A stretch of 64,000 nt of DNA from Shewanella algidipiscicola (GTDB taxonomy: Bacteria > Pseudomonadota > Gammaproteobacteria > Enterobacterales > Shewanellaceae). Location of the stretch: contig NZ_QPQT01000015.1 of assembly GCF_003605125.1 (NCBI RefSeq), positions 1-64,000 on the forward strand. Direction: 5' to 3'. Both the position numbers and the translations under genes were made by a program. Under the pieces are notes generated by a model, which searched no databases, was not told where the DNA came from, and was given only the letters and a program-made list of their open reading frames with translations. Within the stretch, counting starts at the first letter, position 1, and every line of letters starts with the position of its first letter. Below, one piece after another: positions 53,607-63,045 of the stretch.

Positions 53607-55556
53607 ATGTTTAAAAATTTACGGTTAGCAGTAAAAATAGGTGCGAGTTTCTTTATTGTACTATCGTTACTATCGTTAGTACTTATAGTTGGAATCGTCT
53701 CGCTCAATAAAGCCAACGACGGGATCAGCAGTTACCAAGATTTAAGCCAAGATACTAACATCGTTAGTGATCTACAAACCACCATGCTAATGGTGAGAAT
53801 GAACGTTAAAGATTACCTCATCACCCACAGTCAGAAAGACCTCACCGAATACCAAGAATACTTAGATAAACTTAGTCAATTACTCGTAACGGCTAAAACC
53901 GAAATCCAAGAACCTCAACGCGCCAATTACATCGCCAATATCGACACAGAACTCCAAACCTACCAACATACCTTTACCGAAGTGGTTAATTTAATATCAA
54001 AGCGAGATCAGATTTTAGCAAAAGAAATTTTGCAACCAAGCGAAACCATGCTTCAGACAATCGATGACATCATCCAATCTGCCCATGTAAATAATGAAAC
54101 CGACCTGTTTTTTTACGCCACCGAAGTGCAAAAGTCACTCTTGTTCGGGCGTTTATTTTCCTCTAAATTTTTAGACTCGAATAATGAAGCTGACTATAAG
54201 GCAGCCCTTGATAAAATGGGGAAAAATTTAAACGAAGACATTGCAGCACTTAAACCCTATGTACATCAACCCCAGCAGCAAGCAAAGCTGACAGCATTCA
54301 CTCAAGCTCAGCTCTCTTATCTCGATGGCTTAAAGCAAATCCATCAGCTGATTGACACCCGAAATGATTTAATCAGCAACACTCTTGATCGTATCGGACG
54401 TAGCGTGGCTAACAATGCCGAACGTACCAATAAATCAGTCATAACCGATATGGATCGCTTAGGTACCGAAGTAAAAAATAGCACCAGTAACAGTATTCGC
54501 CTCACCTTACTATTATCATTGGCAGCGGTCGTTTTAGGCAGTGTAGCGTCGTATGTGCTTACCATTTCGATAACCCGACCAATTAGCCAGGCCGTCGCCG
54601 CCGCGCGCCAATTAGCACAGGGAGATTTAACCATTGAAATCCAGAGTCGCAATAAAGATGAAACTGGCATATTGATAGACTCAATACAGGAAACGGCAAG
54701 TAACCTACGTAATATGGTGACCACAATCTCATCTGCCAGTATTGAATTAGCGACCGCCTCAGAAGAGCTGGCTGTCGTCACCGAACAATCGAGTCTTGGG
54801 GTGGTACAGCAACAGAGTGAAACCGACTCTGTCGCCACCGCCATGAATGAGATGACGACGACTGTAAATGATGTCGCCCAAAATGCTGCAAGAGCCGCTG
54901 ATGCCGCTAATCGGGCCGATAGCCAAGCAAATATCAGTCGTGATGAAGTAGAGAAAACCATCATAGCTATCAGCGCCCTAGCTGATAGGGTTAATGAGTC
55001 ATCTGAAAAATTGGGCGATGTTGTACTTGAAACCGCCAATATCGTAAAAATATTAGACGTCATCCGCGGCATCGCCGACCAAACCAACCTACTGGCACTT
55101 AATGCCGCAATTGAAGCCGCTCGCGCAGGAGAACAAGGTCGAGGGTTTGCTGTGGTTGCCGATGAAGTGCGAACGCTGGCGCAGCGCACACAGCTCTCAA
55201 CACAAGAAATTCAAAATATCATTGAACAATTGCAAGCAGGCACCCAAAGCACCGTACTCGTGATGCAACAAGGTAAAGATCAAGCCGCACTCAGCGTGGA
55301 ACAAGCCAACAAAACCGGCAATGCTTTAGCCGTCATCACCCAAGCGGTAAGAGTTATTAACGACATGAATATTCAGATCGCCAGTGCCTCAGAACAACAG
55401 ACTTCGGTGGCAGATGAGATCAATCAAAATGTACTCAACGTTAAACGCATCGCCGAAGAAAATGCCGTATCGGCCAATCAGACTAAAGGGTCAACCATAG
55501 AAATCGCTCAGCTGTCTGAGCAGCTAAAGCTGATGGTGAATCAATTTAAGGTGTAA
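53607..55556 (+). CDS. Methyl-accepting chemotaxis protein
   Basis: A 649-residue chemoreceptor. TM1 is at about 11-33 and TM2 at about 300-320; the ~265-residue periplasmic region between them is all-helical (size fits a helical bimodular HBM domain). HAMP follows (about 323-375). The cytoplasmic signalling domain contains the tip sequence [37 protein letters not shown]. In-frame GTGs lie just before, but the ATG at 53607 gives the standard N-terminus. No CheB/CheR-docking C-terminal pentapeptide is seen. The ligand is unknown. The gene is single. Confidence 0.92.
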   Translation: MFKNLRLAVKIGASFFIVLSLLSLVLIVGIVSLNKANDGISSYQDLSQDTNIVSDLQTTMLMVRMNVKDYLITHSQKDLTEYQEYLDKLSQLLVTAKTEIQEPQRANYIANIDTELQTYQHTFTEVVNLISKRDQILAKEILQPSETMLQTIDDIIQSAHVNNETDLFFYATEVQKSLLFGRLFSSKFLDSNNEADYKAALDKMGKNLNEDIAALKPYVHQPQQQAKLTAFTQAQLSYLDGLKQIHQLIDTRNDLISNTLDRIGRSVANNAERTNKSVITDMDRLGTEVKNSTSNSIRLTLLLSLAAVVLGSVASYVLTISITRPISQAVAAARQLAQGDLTIEIQSRNKDETGILIDSIQETASNLRNMVTTISSASIELATASEELAVVTEQSSLGVVQQQSETDSVATAMNEMTTTVNDVAQNAARAADAANRADSQANISRDEVEKTIIAISALADRVNESSEKLGDVVLETANIVKILDVIRGIADQTNLLALNAAIEAARAGEQGRGFAVVADEVRTLAQRTQLSTQEIQNIIEQLQAGTQSTVLVMQQGKDQAALSVEQANKTGNALAVITQAVRVINDMNIQIASASEQQTSVADEINQNVLNVKRIAEENAVSANQTKGSTIEIAQLSEQLKLMVNQFKV

Positions 55557-55745
55557 ACCTAGCCATGTAAGCGCTAAGCGTAACCAATTTGCACGACACC
55601 TTTGGACCATTGTAATAATCGACACCGTATTTTAACGGTCTGCCACATTCCTGCAAACGTAAGGGGATGTGGCATTTTGATTAGGTGCTCTGGCTAATGT
55701 GATGCATTTCTCCATGTTCGCTTACTTTAATCTTGATTAAATAAC

Positions 55746-56624
55746 CTATTGGTTAGACCTAACACGCATAAAGCTGGCAAATCGAGGCACGCCATTACTG
55801 GTTACACCATAATATTTATAAGTCACGATACTGCCCAATACGGGAGGATTTCGCCGCTCGGCATCGGTCAGGCCAGACCCCAATTTAAAGCGAATTCCGC
55901 TGGGTGTTTCGACTTCTAATGCCCCAAGCATCCCCAGATACTTACCTTTGCCTTGATGATAACCGACCACCTCAGCCTCTGCGTCTTCATAGCGTTTCAG
56001 TTTTACCAGATCCTGATTACGACCTTGATGATAAAGAGCTGATTTTCGATGAAGCATTAAGCCTTCACCCCCCTCTTTTATCACCTGAGTCAGGTGAGCA
56101 TCTAACGCCACGGCGTTAGTAAATTGCCGCTGCACTATAACGACTAAATATGGAGAAATATCGGTAAATTGTTTCTGTGCATAACCATAACGCATAGCAA
56201 ATGGCTGTGCTAACTGTGGCACATCAAAGACCATAAACTTAACCTTGCGCCAGTCTGACTCATCGGGAGCACTTTGGCGAACTAGCGCTGAAATTTCATC
56301 GAAACGACCGTGTCCAATCCATAACTCACCGTCTAAGGGCTCATCAGGAAACCCGTCAGTAAACCACATGGGGAGGTCGATCGGCCGACCGCTACGACTA
56401 TACATGGCACTACCAGACCAAAATCCCCGAACGCCATCGAACTTTTCACTCACTAAGTACTCTGATATAGCAACTTGCGCCGTCATCGCTCCTGCATGCT
56501 GTAACTGCTGTGCAATGTTGGGTGGGGCTTGATGAGAGGTTGGATCAGCGTAAACGCTTGCTGCAAATAAGTAAGGCCCTAATAATAAGCCGCTTAAAAT
56601 CAAACGATATAAAGAAAACACCAT
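55746..56624 (-). CDS. ATP-dependent DNA ligase, exported (LigE-like)
   Basis: A 292-residue minimal ATP-dependent DNA ligase. A signal peptide (LYRLILSGLLLGPYLFAASVYA) makes it periplasmic. The nucleotidyl transferase motif I SEKFDGVRG has catalytic K61; motif III DGELWIG, motif IV EGLMLHRK and motif V VKLKRY are intact. The C-terminal OB-fold (about 215-290) lacks the extra domains of larger ligases. This matches the Lig E group found in Neisseria, Haemophilus and Vibrio. AAGGAGGAG precedes the ATG. The role is uncertain: competence or extracellular DNA repair are proposed. Confidence 0.9.
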   Translation of the reverse strand: MVFSLYRLILSGLLLGPYLFAASVYADPTSHQAPPNIAQQLQHAGAMTAQVAISEYLVSEKFDGVRGFWSGSAMYSRSGRPIDLPMWFTDGFPDEPLDGELWIGHGRFDEISALVRQSAPDESDWRKVKFMVFDVPQLAQPFAMRYGYAQKQFTDISPYLVVIVQRQFTNAVALDAHLTQVIKEGGEGLMLHRKSALYHQGRNQDLVKLKRYEDAEAEVVGYHQGKGKYLGMLGALEVETPSGIRFKLGSGLTDAERRNPPVLGSIVTYKYYGVTSNGVPRFASFMRVRSNQ

Positions 56625-56962
56625 AAGCTCCTCCTTGAGCAGGGTGATGGTTCAATACTTCGAACAAATCACAATAAGTGTAGACTAATGGAGGTTAAGT
56701 TAAATGTTATCTACATAGCTAAGTCGCTCGATAAGGTTTATATCAGCGCCTAAAATGTGTCTTAATGTAGTGATTTGAACACAATGACTTTGGGTTAAGT
56801 CACTTTATTAGTGGTATCTTAATTAACTATAAATTGAATTTTAGCTGAATCTTATTTGCAATTCGTTATCTCAAATAATTGATGTTGCATAACATATGTC
56901 GCAATTCGCTCACCTTATACAAGCTGTACTGAGCCAAACTCAGTTTTTTACAATGGAATATT
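56625..56962. other. Divergent gap between ligase and dgkA
   Basis: A 338-base AT-rich gap between divergent genes. No gene, repeat or clear regulatory motif was found. Confidence 0.5.
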
Positions 56963-57334
56963 ATGAAACCAGAAAATAATCACGGCATAAAACGTGTTTT
57001 TAGAGCTACGGGCTTTTCAATCCAAGGACTAAAACTTGCGTGGCGCTGTGAAGCGGCTTTCAGGCAGGAACTCGTGCTTGCACTATTTATGCTCCCAATT
57101 GCCACCTTCCTCGATGTATCGACAGTTGAACGCATCTTACTCATCATGACACTGTTTATAGTGTTAATTGTCGAGCTGTTAAACTCAGCCATTGAAGCTG
57201 TAGTCGACCGTATCGGCGATGAAATCCACCCCTTAAGCGGTCAAGCAAAAGATATAGCCTCTGCCGCAGTATTTCTCAGCCTATTATTGTGTGGCATCAC
57301 TTGGATGATGATCATCTGGCCATTACTCTATTAA
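56963..57334 (+). CDS. dgkA: Diacylglycerol kinase DgkA
   Basis: A 123-residue trimeric membrane kinase that recycles diacylglycerol to phosphatidic acid. The three membrane helices, the catalytic motif ELLNSAIEAVVDRIG with its glutamates, and KDIASAAV are typical. The N-terminus RVFRATGFSIQGLKLAWRCEAAFRQE is also conserved. The start ATG is preceded by TGGAAT. It is a single gene; a ~300-base gap follows. Confidence 0.95.
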   Translation: MKPENNHGIKRVFRATGFSIQGLKLAWRCEAAFRQELVLALFMLPIATFLDVSTVERILLIMTLFIVLIVELLNSAIEAVVDRIGDEIHPLSGQAKDIASAAVFLSLLLCGITWMMIIWPLLY

Positions 57335-57629
57335 TTAATAAAAACAAATCTGTAACTTAAAATTAATCATATCAAGGTTTGCTCTGTTCGCTATCTGATG
57401 AGCCCAGTTCAGGAACAGCAAGGCTCACGCCCTTATTACAGTAGGTGGGTAAGCGCTTAGGGCGAGCATCCACGGTTACCTCAGATTATAGAAAAAACAG
57501 CTGTTCTACACATTTTTTGATACAAATCATTTAACAAATACGGTAACCTGCTAAACTTGTTAGCACATATAAAAGGCTAACACAATACAATCAGTGACTT
57601 ATAATAAGTATGATTTAACGGGGTATTTT

Positions 57630-58532
57630 TTGGCTTACAAACTCTTACCATTACTGACGTTGGCCGTTCTCAGCACCTCTGCTTTAGCGAGTGAAGGAGA
57701 CTCCCAGGTCACAGTACCATCAAAAATGGAGCAGGATAAAACCGTGATCCGAATTGGTGGCTTTTATTCTAATTCCAATTCCACTATGGATGTCACTGAT
57801 CCCCTATTAGGCAATAACTTTAAGCTTGATTTTGAAGAAGATCTTAATTTAGATGAGTCTCAGTTCCTGCCTTTTTTTGAAATACAGTATCATTTTAATG
57901 CCAAGCACCGCATTTACGCCGATTGGAAACAGTTACATCGTAATGCCGAAGTCAAAAAGCTGACCGTTCCGTTTCAAGTGACACTGGACGACCAAATTTA
58001 TAATGTGCAAGCCGGTGCTAACCTAGAAACCACACTCAACATTGATATTGCACGGATCGGTTATGGCTATAACTTTTATCAAGGCAATAACTACAACTTT
58101 GGTCTCTCCCTTGGTGTTCATACCATGTTCATCAAAACTGCATTCAATGGTGATATTGGCGTCTGTCTTAAGGGCGATAGCGTACAACAATGCAGTGATG
58201 CCAATCCTCGCTACGTGGATGAAGAAGTAACCGCCCCATTGCCCGATATAGGTTTATATGCCGACTATGAGTTTATTCCAGGGTTTAAACTCAATGCTCA
58301 CGCGCAATATTTTTATATCGAACTCGATGATATCAAAGGTAGCCTTGTGGATATTCGTGCCGGATTAGAAGCGAAGATCAGCGATAATTGGCACATGACA
58401 GCGGCATTTAATTACTATAAAGTCGATGTAGATTTCGACAGTAATGTGGCCCAATCAGATATCAAGGTCGCAAATTACAACCTTTATTACAGCTTTATCG
58501 GCCCCATGCTTTCAGTTAGCTACCATTTTTAA
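57630..58532 (+). CDS. Outer-membrane beta-barrel protein, unknown
   Basis: A 300-residue exported protein. The signal peptide (LLPLLTLAVLSTSALA) is followed by alternating hydrophobic strands and turns and the protein ends in a phenylalanine (VSYHF), as outer-membrane barrels do. Two cysteines (VCLKGDSVQQCSD) could form a loop disulfide. TTG at 57630 is preferred because GGGG lies six bases upstream; an in-frame GTG at 57594 lacks a ribosome site and would give 12 extra hydrophilic residues before the signal peptide. No family or substrate is recognised. Confidence 0.75.
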   Translation: MAYKLLPLLTLAVLSTSALASEGDSQVTVPSKMEQDKTVIRIGGFYSNSNSTMDVTDPLLGNNFKLDFEEDLNLDESQFLPFFEIQYHFNAKHRIYADWKQLHRNAEVKKLTVPFQVTLDDQIYNVQAGANLETTLNIDIARIGYGYNFYQGNNYNFGLSLGVHTMFIKTAFNGDIGVCLKGDSVQQCSDANPRYVDEEVTAPLPDIGLYADYEFIPGFKLNAHAQYFYIELDDIKGSLVDIRAGLEAKISDNWHMTAAFNYYKVDVDFDSNVAQSDIKVANYNLYYSFIGPMLSVSYHF

Positions 58533-58645
58533 CAACACATCAACTCGTCACTCAAGCACCACTGACTAAGGTCCGCCAATAGTACTAAGTAGCATCTCTA
58601 AGCTAGCTCATTGAACATTCGCTTACATCAATACCTAGCGAATGC

Positions 58646-59872
58646 TCAGCCATAAAAATGATAACAGACCCAAATCGCCGCACAGATCCCAGCAATATCG
58701 GCAGTCAAGCCACACACTAATGCATGACGTCCATTGCGAATACCGACAGCACCAAAATATACTGCTAATACATAGAAAGTGGTCTCTGTACTGCCTTGCA
58801 GAATCGCAGCAAGCCGCCCTGCAAAAGAGTCTACGCCATGGTGCTGCATGGTTTCTAACATCATAGCGCGTGCGCCCGACCCGCTAAAAGGTTTCATTAT
58901 CGCCGTAGGTAAGGCATCGATAAATCGAGTATCACCATTAAATAGATTGACGAGGGCAGCAATCAGACTGAGTAAATAATCCAGCGCACCGGATGCTCTT
59001 AGTAAGGCAATCGCTAATAGCATGGCCAGAAGATAAGGAATAAGCTTTATCGATTGCTCAAACCCTTCCTTAGCACCGCTGACAAATTCATCATACACCG
59101 CGACCTTCCGCAGACCGGCAATGATAATAAAGCTGAAAATCAATAATAATAAGATGCCGTTGCCTAGCCCTGTCGACAGCTCACCAATCGCGGTGACACT
59201 TAAGCTACCAAGATAAAATATCAACGCTGAGATCATGGCGAAAAATAATGCACCGTAACCCAAAATCACACTGTTAAGTAACGAAATACGCTGAAAACAA
59301 GCCACCACTAATACCCCGACTAAGGTGGAGGCGCAGGTCGCTAATAGTATAGGTAAAAAGATATCGGCAGGAGCCGCCGCCCCTTGCTGCGCCCGATACA
59401 GAAAGACCGTTACTGGCACTAAGGTGACCGAGGAGGTATTAAGTACTAAAAACAGGATCTGAGCATTGGTCGCTACCGCTTTATCAGGATTAAGTGTTTG
59501 CAGATCTTGCATCGCTTTGAGACCCAATGGGGTCGCAGCGTTATCCAGCCCTAATACATTAGCAGTCAGGTTCATTGTCACGCTGCCGAAAGCCGGATGC
59601 CCCTTAGGCACCTCTGGCATTAAGCGGCGTAATAATGGCTCGAATAATGAGGAAAGCGCAGCCACAACCCCCGCTTTTTCTCCCACACGCATCAAACCCA
59701 TCCAGAGTGATAACACCCCAATTAAACCTAATGCAATTTCCGCGGCCAATTTCGCACTGGCAAACAGCGCATCAACCGCATCTGATAACAGATGCCACTC
59801 CCCTTGAAATAACCCGATGATGATCGCCAGTAACGAGATAGCAAAGAAAACAAACCAGATGCGATTAAGCAC
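58646..59872 (-). CDS. Fused SpmA/SpmB-like nucleoside recognition domain protein
   Basis: A 408-residue membrane protein with about ten hydrophobic segments. It corresponds to the two Bacillus spore maturation proteins SpmA (N-terminal half; motifs SLWMGLMRVGEKAGV, GSVTMNLTANVLGLDNAATPLGLKAM) and SpmB (C-terminal half; LRASGALDYLL, GSTETTFYVLAVYFGAVGI) joined in one chain. Both belong to the Gate/nucleoside-recognition family. Start is GTG at 59872 with AGAGGAG five bases upstream. Non-sporing bacteria commonly carry this fusion; its transport substrate is unknown. It is divergent from rsmF. Confidence 0.88.
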   Translation of the reverse strand: MLNRIWFVFFAISLLAIIIGLFQGEWHLLSDAVDALFASAKLAAEIALGLIGVLSLWMGLMRVGEKAGVVAALSSLFEPLLRRLMPEVPKGHPAFGSVTMNLTANVLGLDNAATPLGLKAMQDLQTLNPDKAVATNAQILFLVLNTSSVTLVPVTVFLYRAQQGAAAPADIFLPILLATCASTLVGVLVVACFQRISLLNSVILGYGALFFAMISALIFYLGSLSVTAIGELSTGLGNGILLLLIFSFIIIAGLRKVAVYDEFVSGAKEGFEQSIKLIPYLLAMLLAIALLRASGALDYLLSLIAALVNLFNGDTRFIDALPTAIMKPFSGSGARAMMLETMQHHGVDSFAGRLAAILQGSTETTFYVLAVYFGAVGIRNGRHALVCGLTADIAGICAAIWVCYHFYG

Positions 59873-59959
59873 AAAAACTCCTCTTTGACCTAGGTTTAAC
59901 TAAGGCCTAACTAGCGATGTGATATACTGCCTGACAACAATATCTGCTTTTTCCTTCTT

Positions 59960-61408
59960 ATGGTTCAACTAAATCAAAATTTTATCAATAGCATAGCTAA
60001 AGATATGCCCGAACATCTATCGATGGAAGATTTTATCGCCTACAGCGATAAGCCGTTAAGACCATCGATTCGGGTTAATACCTTAAAAATATCGGCGGGT
60101 CACTTTGTCGCCTTAATGCAGCCTAAAGGCTGGCAGTTTGAACCTATCCCTTGGTCTGATGCCGGCTTTTGGATCACCGTGAATGACGATGTGCAATTGG
60201 GCAATACCATCGAACATATTCAGGGACTATTTTATATCCAAGAAGCCAGCTCTATGTTGCCTCCCCATGCGTTATTTCCAACGCCCATCGATGCACCGCA
60301 AGACTTAACCTTGTTGGATATGGCCTCAGCCCCAGGCTCTAAAACAACCCAGCTTGCCGCCATGATGCATAATCAAGGCCTACTGGTTGCCAATGAATAC
60401 TCATCGAGCCGAGTAAAAGTACTGCACGCCAACGTATTACGCATGGGCGTAAAAAATACAGCCCTCACCCATTTTGATGCGCGGGTATTTGGCGAATACC
60501 TCTATGACACATTCGATGCCATTTTACTCGACGCGCCATGCAGCGGTGAAGGCACGGTCCGAAAAGATCCCGAGGCCTTAAAACATTGGGATTTTGCCGA
60601 GATTGAAGCCATCGCTAATACTCAGGTTGATCTAATCGAATCCGCTTTTCTGGCATTAAAAACTGGTGGGTCACTTGTCTATTCGACCTGTACACTCAAT
60701 CGCACCGAAAATCAGCAGGTGTGTCTACATCTGCAGCAGCGTTACCCCGACGCCGTGCACTTTGAGTCACTCGCCAACCTGTTTCCTGATGCGCATAAGG
60801 CGTGTACCGAAGAGGGGTTTTTACATGTTTGGCCACAGATTTATGACAGCGAAGGCTTCTTTATCGCCAAGATCACCAAAATTGCCGATATTGAACGCGC
60901 AGTAGAGCAGCCTAAAGCGCAAAAGAATTTTCCGTTTACGCAGGCCACTAATAAATCCCTTAAGGCCCTTGAAGATTACTTTCAATCGACGTTCGACATT
61001 AACCTGTCCGAACATGGCGTTGTGATGCAGCGTGACGATGAATATTGGTTATTCCCGCGCAATATCATGCCACTAATTGGCAAGATCCGTTTTCAACGCA
61101 TCGGTTTAAAGTTGGCTGATACACTCAAAAAAGGCTTTAAGGTTCGTCATGAAGCCATAGTGGCATTAGCTGATGCCAGTAAGAGTATCGCCTTAGATGA
61201 AAGCCAAGCCAGCAGTTATCTTATGGGGCGAGACATTATGTTACCCACCAAAACCACACCACAAGGCGAGCAACTCGTCAGCTATCATCAGGCCAATTTA
61301 GGTCTCGTTAAACACCTTGGCACTAAATTGAAAAACAGCTTACCTCGGGACTTGGTCAAAGATAAAATTTCCCCATCATTAAGCACTTATCCGGCACCCA
61401 AAAGTTAA
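59960..61408 (+). CDS. rsmF: 16S rRNA (cytosine(1407)-C5)-methyltransferase RsmF
   Basis: A 482-residue RNA methyltransferase that makes m5C1407 in 16S rRNA. Close to E. coli RsmF (YebU): PLRPSIRVNTLKIS N-terminal motif, FYIQEASSMLPPHALF, SAM-binding ASAPGSKTTQLAA, DAPCSGEGTVRKDP and STCTLNRTE, with the two catalytic cysteines in the last two motifs. The C-terminal PUA-like domain (about 310-480) is present. No clear ribosome site is seen before the ATG. Genes on either side are not in operon with it. Confidence 0.93.
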   Translation: MVQLNQNFINSIAKDMPEHLSMEDFIAYSDKPLRPSIRVNTLKISAGHFVALMQPKGWQFEPIPWSDAGFWITVNDDVQLGNTIEHIQGLFYIQEASSMLPPHALFPTPIDAPQDLTLLDMASAPGSKTTQLAAMMHNQGLLVANEYSSSRVKVLHANVLRMGVKNTALTHFDARVFGEYLYDTFDAILLDAPCSGEGTVRKDPEALKHWDFAEIEAIANTQVDLIESAFLALKTGGSLVYSTCTLNRTENQQVCLHLQQRYPDAVHFESLANLFPDAHKACTEEGFLHVWPQIYDSEGFFIAKITKIADIERAVEQPKAQKNFPFTQATNKSLKALEDYFQSTFDINLSEHGVVMQRDDEYWLFPRNIMPLIGKIRFQRIGLKLADTLKKGFKVRHEAIVALADASKSIALDESQASSYLMGRDIMLPTKTTPQGEQLVSYHQANLGLVKHLGTKLKNSLPRDLVKDKISPSLSTYPAPKS

Positions 61409-61536
61409 TCATTAGGATGTAGGCTGGTGATGCCGACCACCGTGTAACATTTGCTTACAATTAAGGTAGCGCTCAATGTAGACAAATTCGGCAGCATGCT
61501 CAACCTTGACTACACTAAAAGCCTGAGAAGTATTTA

Positions 61537-61623
61537 GAGACCCTCTCAAACAGTAGCGCACGGCTCTGCAAAGAGCCATTCCCCTAGACCCAGAACAATT
61601 GGAATAGTTTTGGGTCTTTTTTT
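61537..61623 (+). ncRNA. Possible small RNA, about 85-90 nt
   Basis: After rsmF a TTGACT (61506-61511) could be a -35 box, with a weak -10 near 61529-61536. The next ~85 bases fold well: GGCTCT-GCAA-AGAGCC (61562-61577, a GNRA tetraloop) and then a rho-independent terminator. No protein frame explains the region, and the terminator stands 180 bases beyond the rsmF stop. Alternatively it is only the rsmF 3' untranslated region. Confidence 0.35.
61586..61623 (+). terminator. Strong rho-independent terminator, no obvious gene
   Basis: AGACCCAGAAC pairs with GTTTTGGGTCT (one G-T pair) around a ten-base loop, followed by seven T. Confidence 0.85.
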
Positions 61624-61723
61624 ATCTGTTATTTGATATAACCTGTGGTGATTATCATCAGCTCAACACCCATACTCCCAAACCAAAAGTGTTATGACAC
61701 AATCACTAACACAACCCATCACA

Positions 61724-61790
61724 GCCATAAGCCATAAGCCATAAGCCATAAGCCATAAGCCATAAGCCATAAGCCATAAGCCATAAGCCA
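61724..61790. repeat. 7-bp tandem repeat, about 9.6 copies
   Basis: Nine perfect copies of GCCATAA (61724-61786) plus GCCA. It lies in the convergent gap between the terminator at 61586 and tatD. Perfect identity suggests slippage-prone sequence. Confidence 0.95.
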
Positions 61791-61812
61791 GCACATTAAA
61801 ACAAGGTAGTGA

Positions 61813-61838
61813 GAGTTTGTCTTAGGAGTTTGTCTTAG
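61813..61838. repeat. 13-bp direct repeat, two copies
   Basis: GAGTTTGTCTTAG occurs twice in tandem, 23 bases after the 7-bp array and 40 bases before the tatD stop. Confidence 0.9.
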
Positions 61839-61878
61839 GATTTTGGCTCCCAATTACGATTCAGTGTCGATATCAGTA

Positions 61879-62670
61879 CTACTCGCGCTTAGCTAATTTG
61901 GCGGCATCTTTAAATAAATTGAAGAAGTTTGTCGTTGTATAATCGGCTAACGCCTCAAAAGACTCGCCTCGAAGTTCAGCCACAAATTCGGCCACATCAC
62001 GAACATATGCGGGTTGATTTTCTTGCCCACGATGTGGCACTGGCGCCAAATAAGGGGCATCGGTCTCAACTAATAAACGATCTTTAGGGACTTTACGAAT
62101 AACCGTCCGTAAATCACCGGCATTTTTAAACGTCACTATGCCGGATACAGAAATATAAAAGCCTAAATCGATGGCCGCCTTGGCCATCTCCCAATTTTCA
62201 GTAAAACAATGTAATACCCCACCGACCTTATCGGCATGGCCTGCTTTCAGTAAGGCGATAGTATCTTCTCTGGCATCGCGAGTATGCACAATCAGCGGTT
62301 TATCCACTTCAACCGCCAGCGCAATTTGTTGTTCAAAGCATGATAACTGCAGCGCTTTCGTGTCATCGGCGTAAAAATAATCTAGCCCTGTTTCACCAAT
62401 CGCTACCACCTTAGGATCCTTAATATATTCATAAAGCTGAGCAGTATCCAATCCCTCTTTTACATCTAAGGGGTGCACTCCAGCAGACAAGAATATTTGC
62501 TCAAAATCGGCCATTTTGGCTTGCATCTGGGTGAAGCCTTGTTGGCGCACATTGACACACAAAAAGTATTCAACACCACGCGCTTTAGCCTGGGCAATAA
62601 TATGTTGCAAAGAGGCTTGATCGGGAGCAGCCTTGAGGCGATCGAGATGACAGTGAGAATCGATGAGCAC
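61879..62670 (-). CDS. tatD: TatD family DNase/metal-dependent hydrolase
   Basis: A 263-residue TIM-barrel metallohydrolase. The metal ligands H6-x-H8 (LIDSHCHLD), GETGLDYFY, the HTRDA and HCFTENW histidines and ETDAPYLAP are all present. The start is GTG at 62670, which gives the usual N-terminus; an in-frame TTG at 62694 is an alternative and neither has a strong ribosome site. It follows pilZ and holB on the same strand: tmk-holB-pilZ-tatD is the common order in Shewanella and Vibrio. YcfH-type is the E. coli equivalent by synteny. Confidence 0.9.
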   Translation of the reverse strand: MLIDSHCHLDRLKAAPDQASLQHIIAQAKARGVEYFLCVNVRQQGFTQMQAKMADFEQIFLSAGVHPLDVKEGLDTAQLYEYIKDPKVVAIGETGLDYFYADDTKALQLSCFEQQIALAVEVDKPLIVHTRDAREDTIALLKAGHADKVGGVLHCFTENWEMAKAAIDLGFYISVSGIVTFKNAGDLRTVIRKVPKDRLLVETDAPYLAPVPHRGQENQPAYVRDVAEFVAELRGESFEALADYTTTNFFNLFKDAAKLAKRE

Positions 62671-62716
62671 GCTTATAATCCAAGTAAACAACAAAAAGGA
62701 CGCAAAGGATACCGAG

Positions 62717-63043
62717 CTACATGGTGCAGGTCAAATCACTCGAGGAGAGTTCTCGGGCAAGTAGGTTCTCAATATGGTGCTTATGGGTCGAGGCATCTGA
62801 GATGATTTTAACCCCAATACCTGCAGGCCTTCCGCCAGAGGCTCCTAGAGGGTTAATCCACACCACAAGACCTTGAAACTCCATCTTAGTCGTCAACCCT
62901 GGAAGTTGGTAAACAATGGATAACTCTTGGCCTAAATAGTGGCTCTCTGTCGTGGCGACAAACAAGCCAGCAGGCTGAATAAACGGCATGTAAGCTCGGT
63001 ACAATTGGTGTAAAGTATCAAAATTAACCACGAGGTCGACCAT
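62717..63043 (-). CDS. PilZ domain-containing protein
   Basis: A 108-residue PilZ-fold protein close to the type IV pilus PilZ of Pseudomonas: VNFDTLHQLYRAYMPFIQPAGLFVATTE N-terminus, VYQLPGLTTKMEFQGLVVWINP and GGRPAGIGVKI. The RxxxR and D/NxSxxG c-di-GMP-binding motifs are not seen, as in classical PilZ, so it probably does not bind the nucleotide but works in pilus assembly. It lies two bases after holB and 46 before tatD. Confidence 0.92.
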   Translation of the reverse strand: MVDLVVNFDTLHQLYRAYMPFIQPAGLFVATTESHYLGQELSIVYQLPGLTTKMEFQGLVVWINPLGASGGRPAGIGVKIISDASTHKHHIENLLARELSSSDLTCTM

Positions 63044-63045
63044 AA

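Noticed and set aside
54344..55189. 281-codon frame opposite the chemoreceptor
   Set aside because: Antisense to a well-conserved signalling domain; the frame is open only because of the coding bias of the real gene.
61724..61790. CRISPR-like array
   Set aside because: The unit is only seven bases with no spacers; it is a simple tandem repeat.
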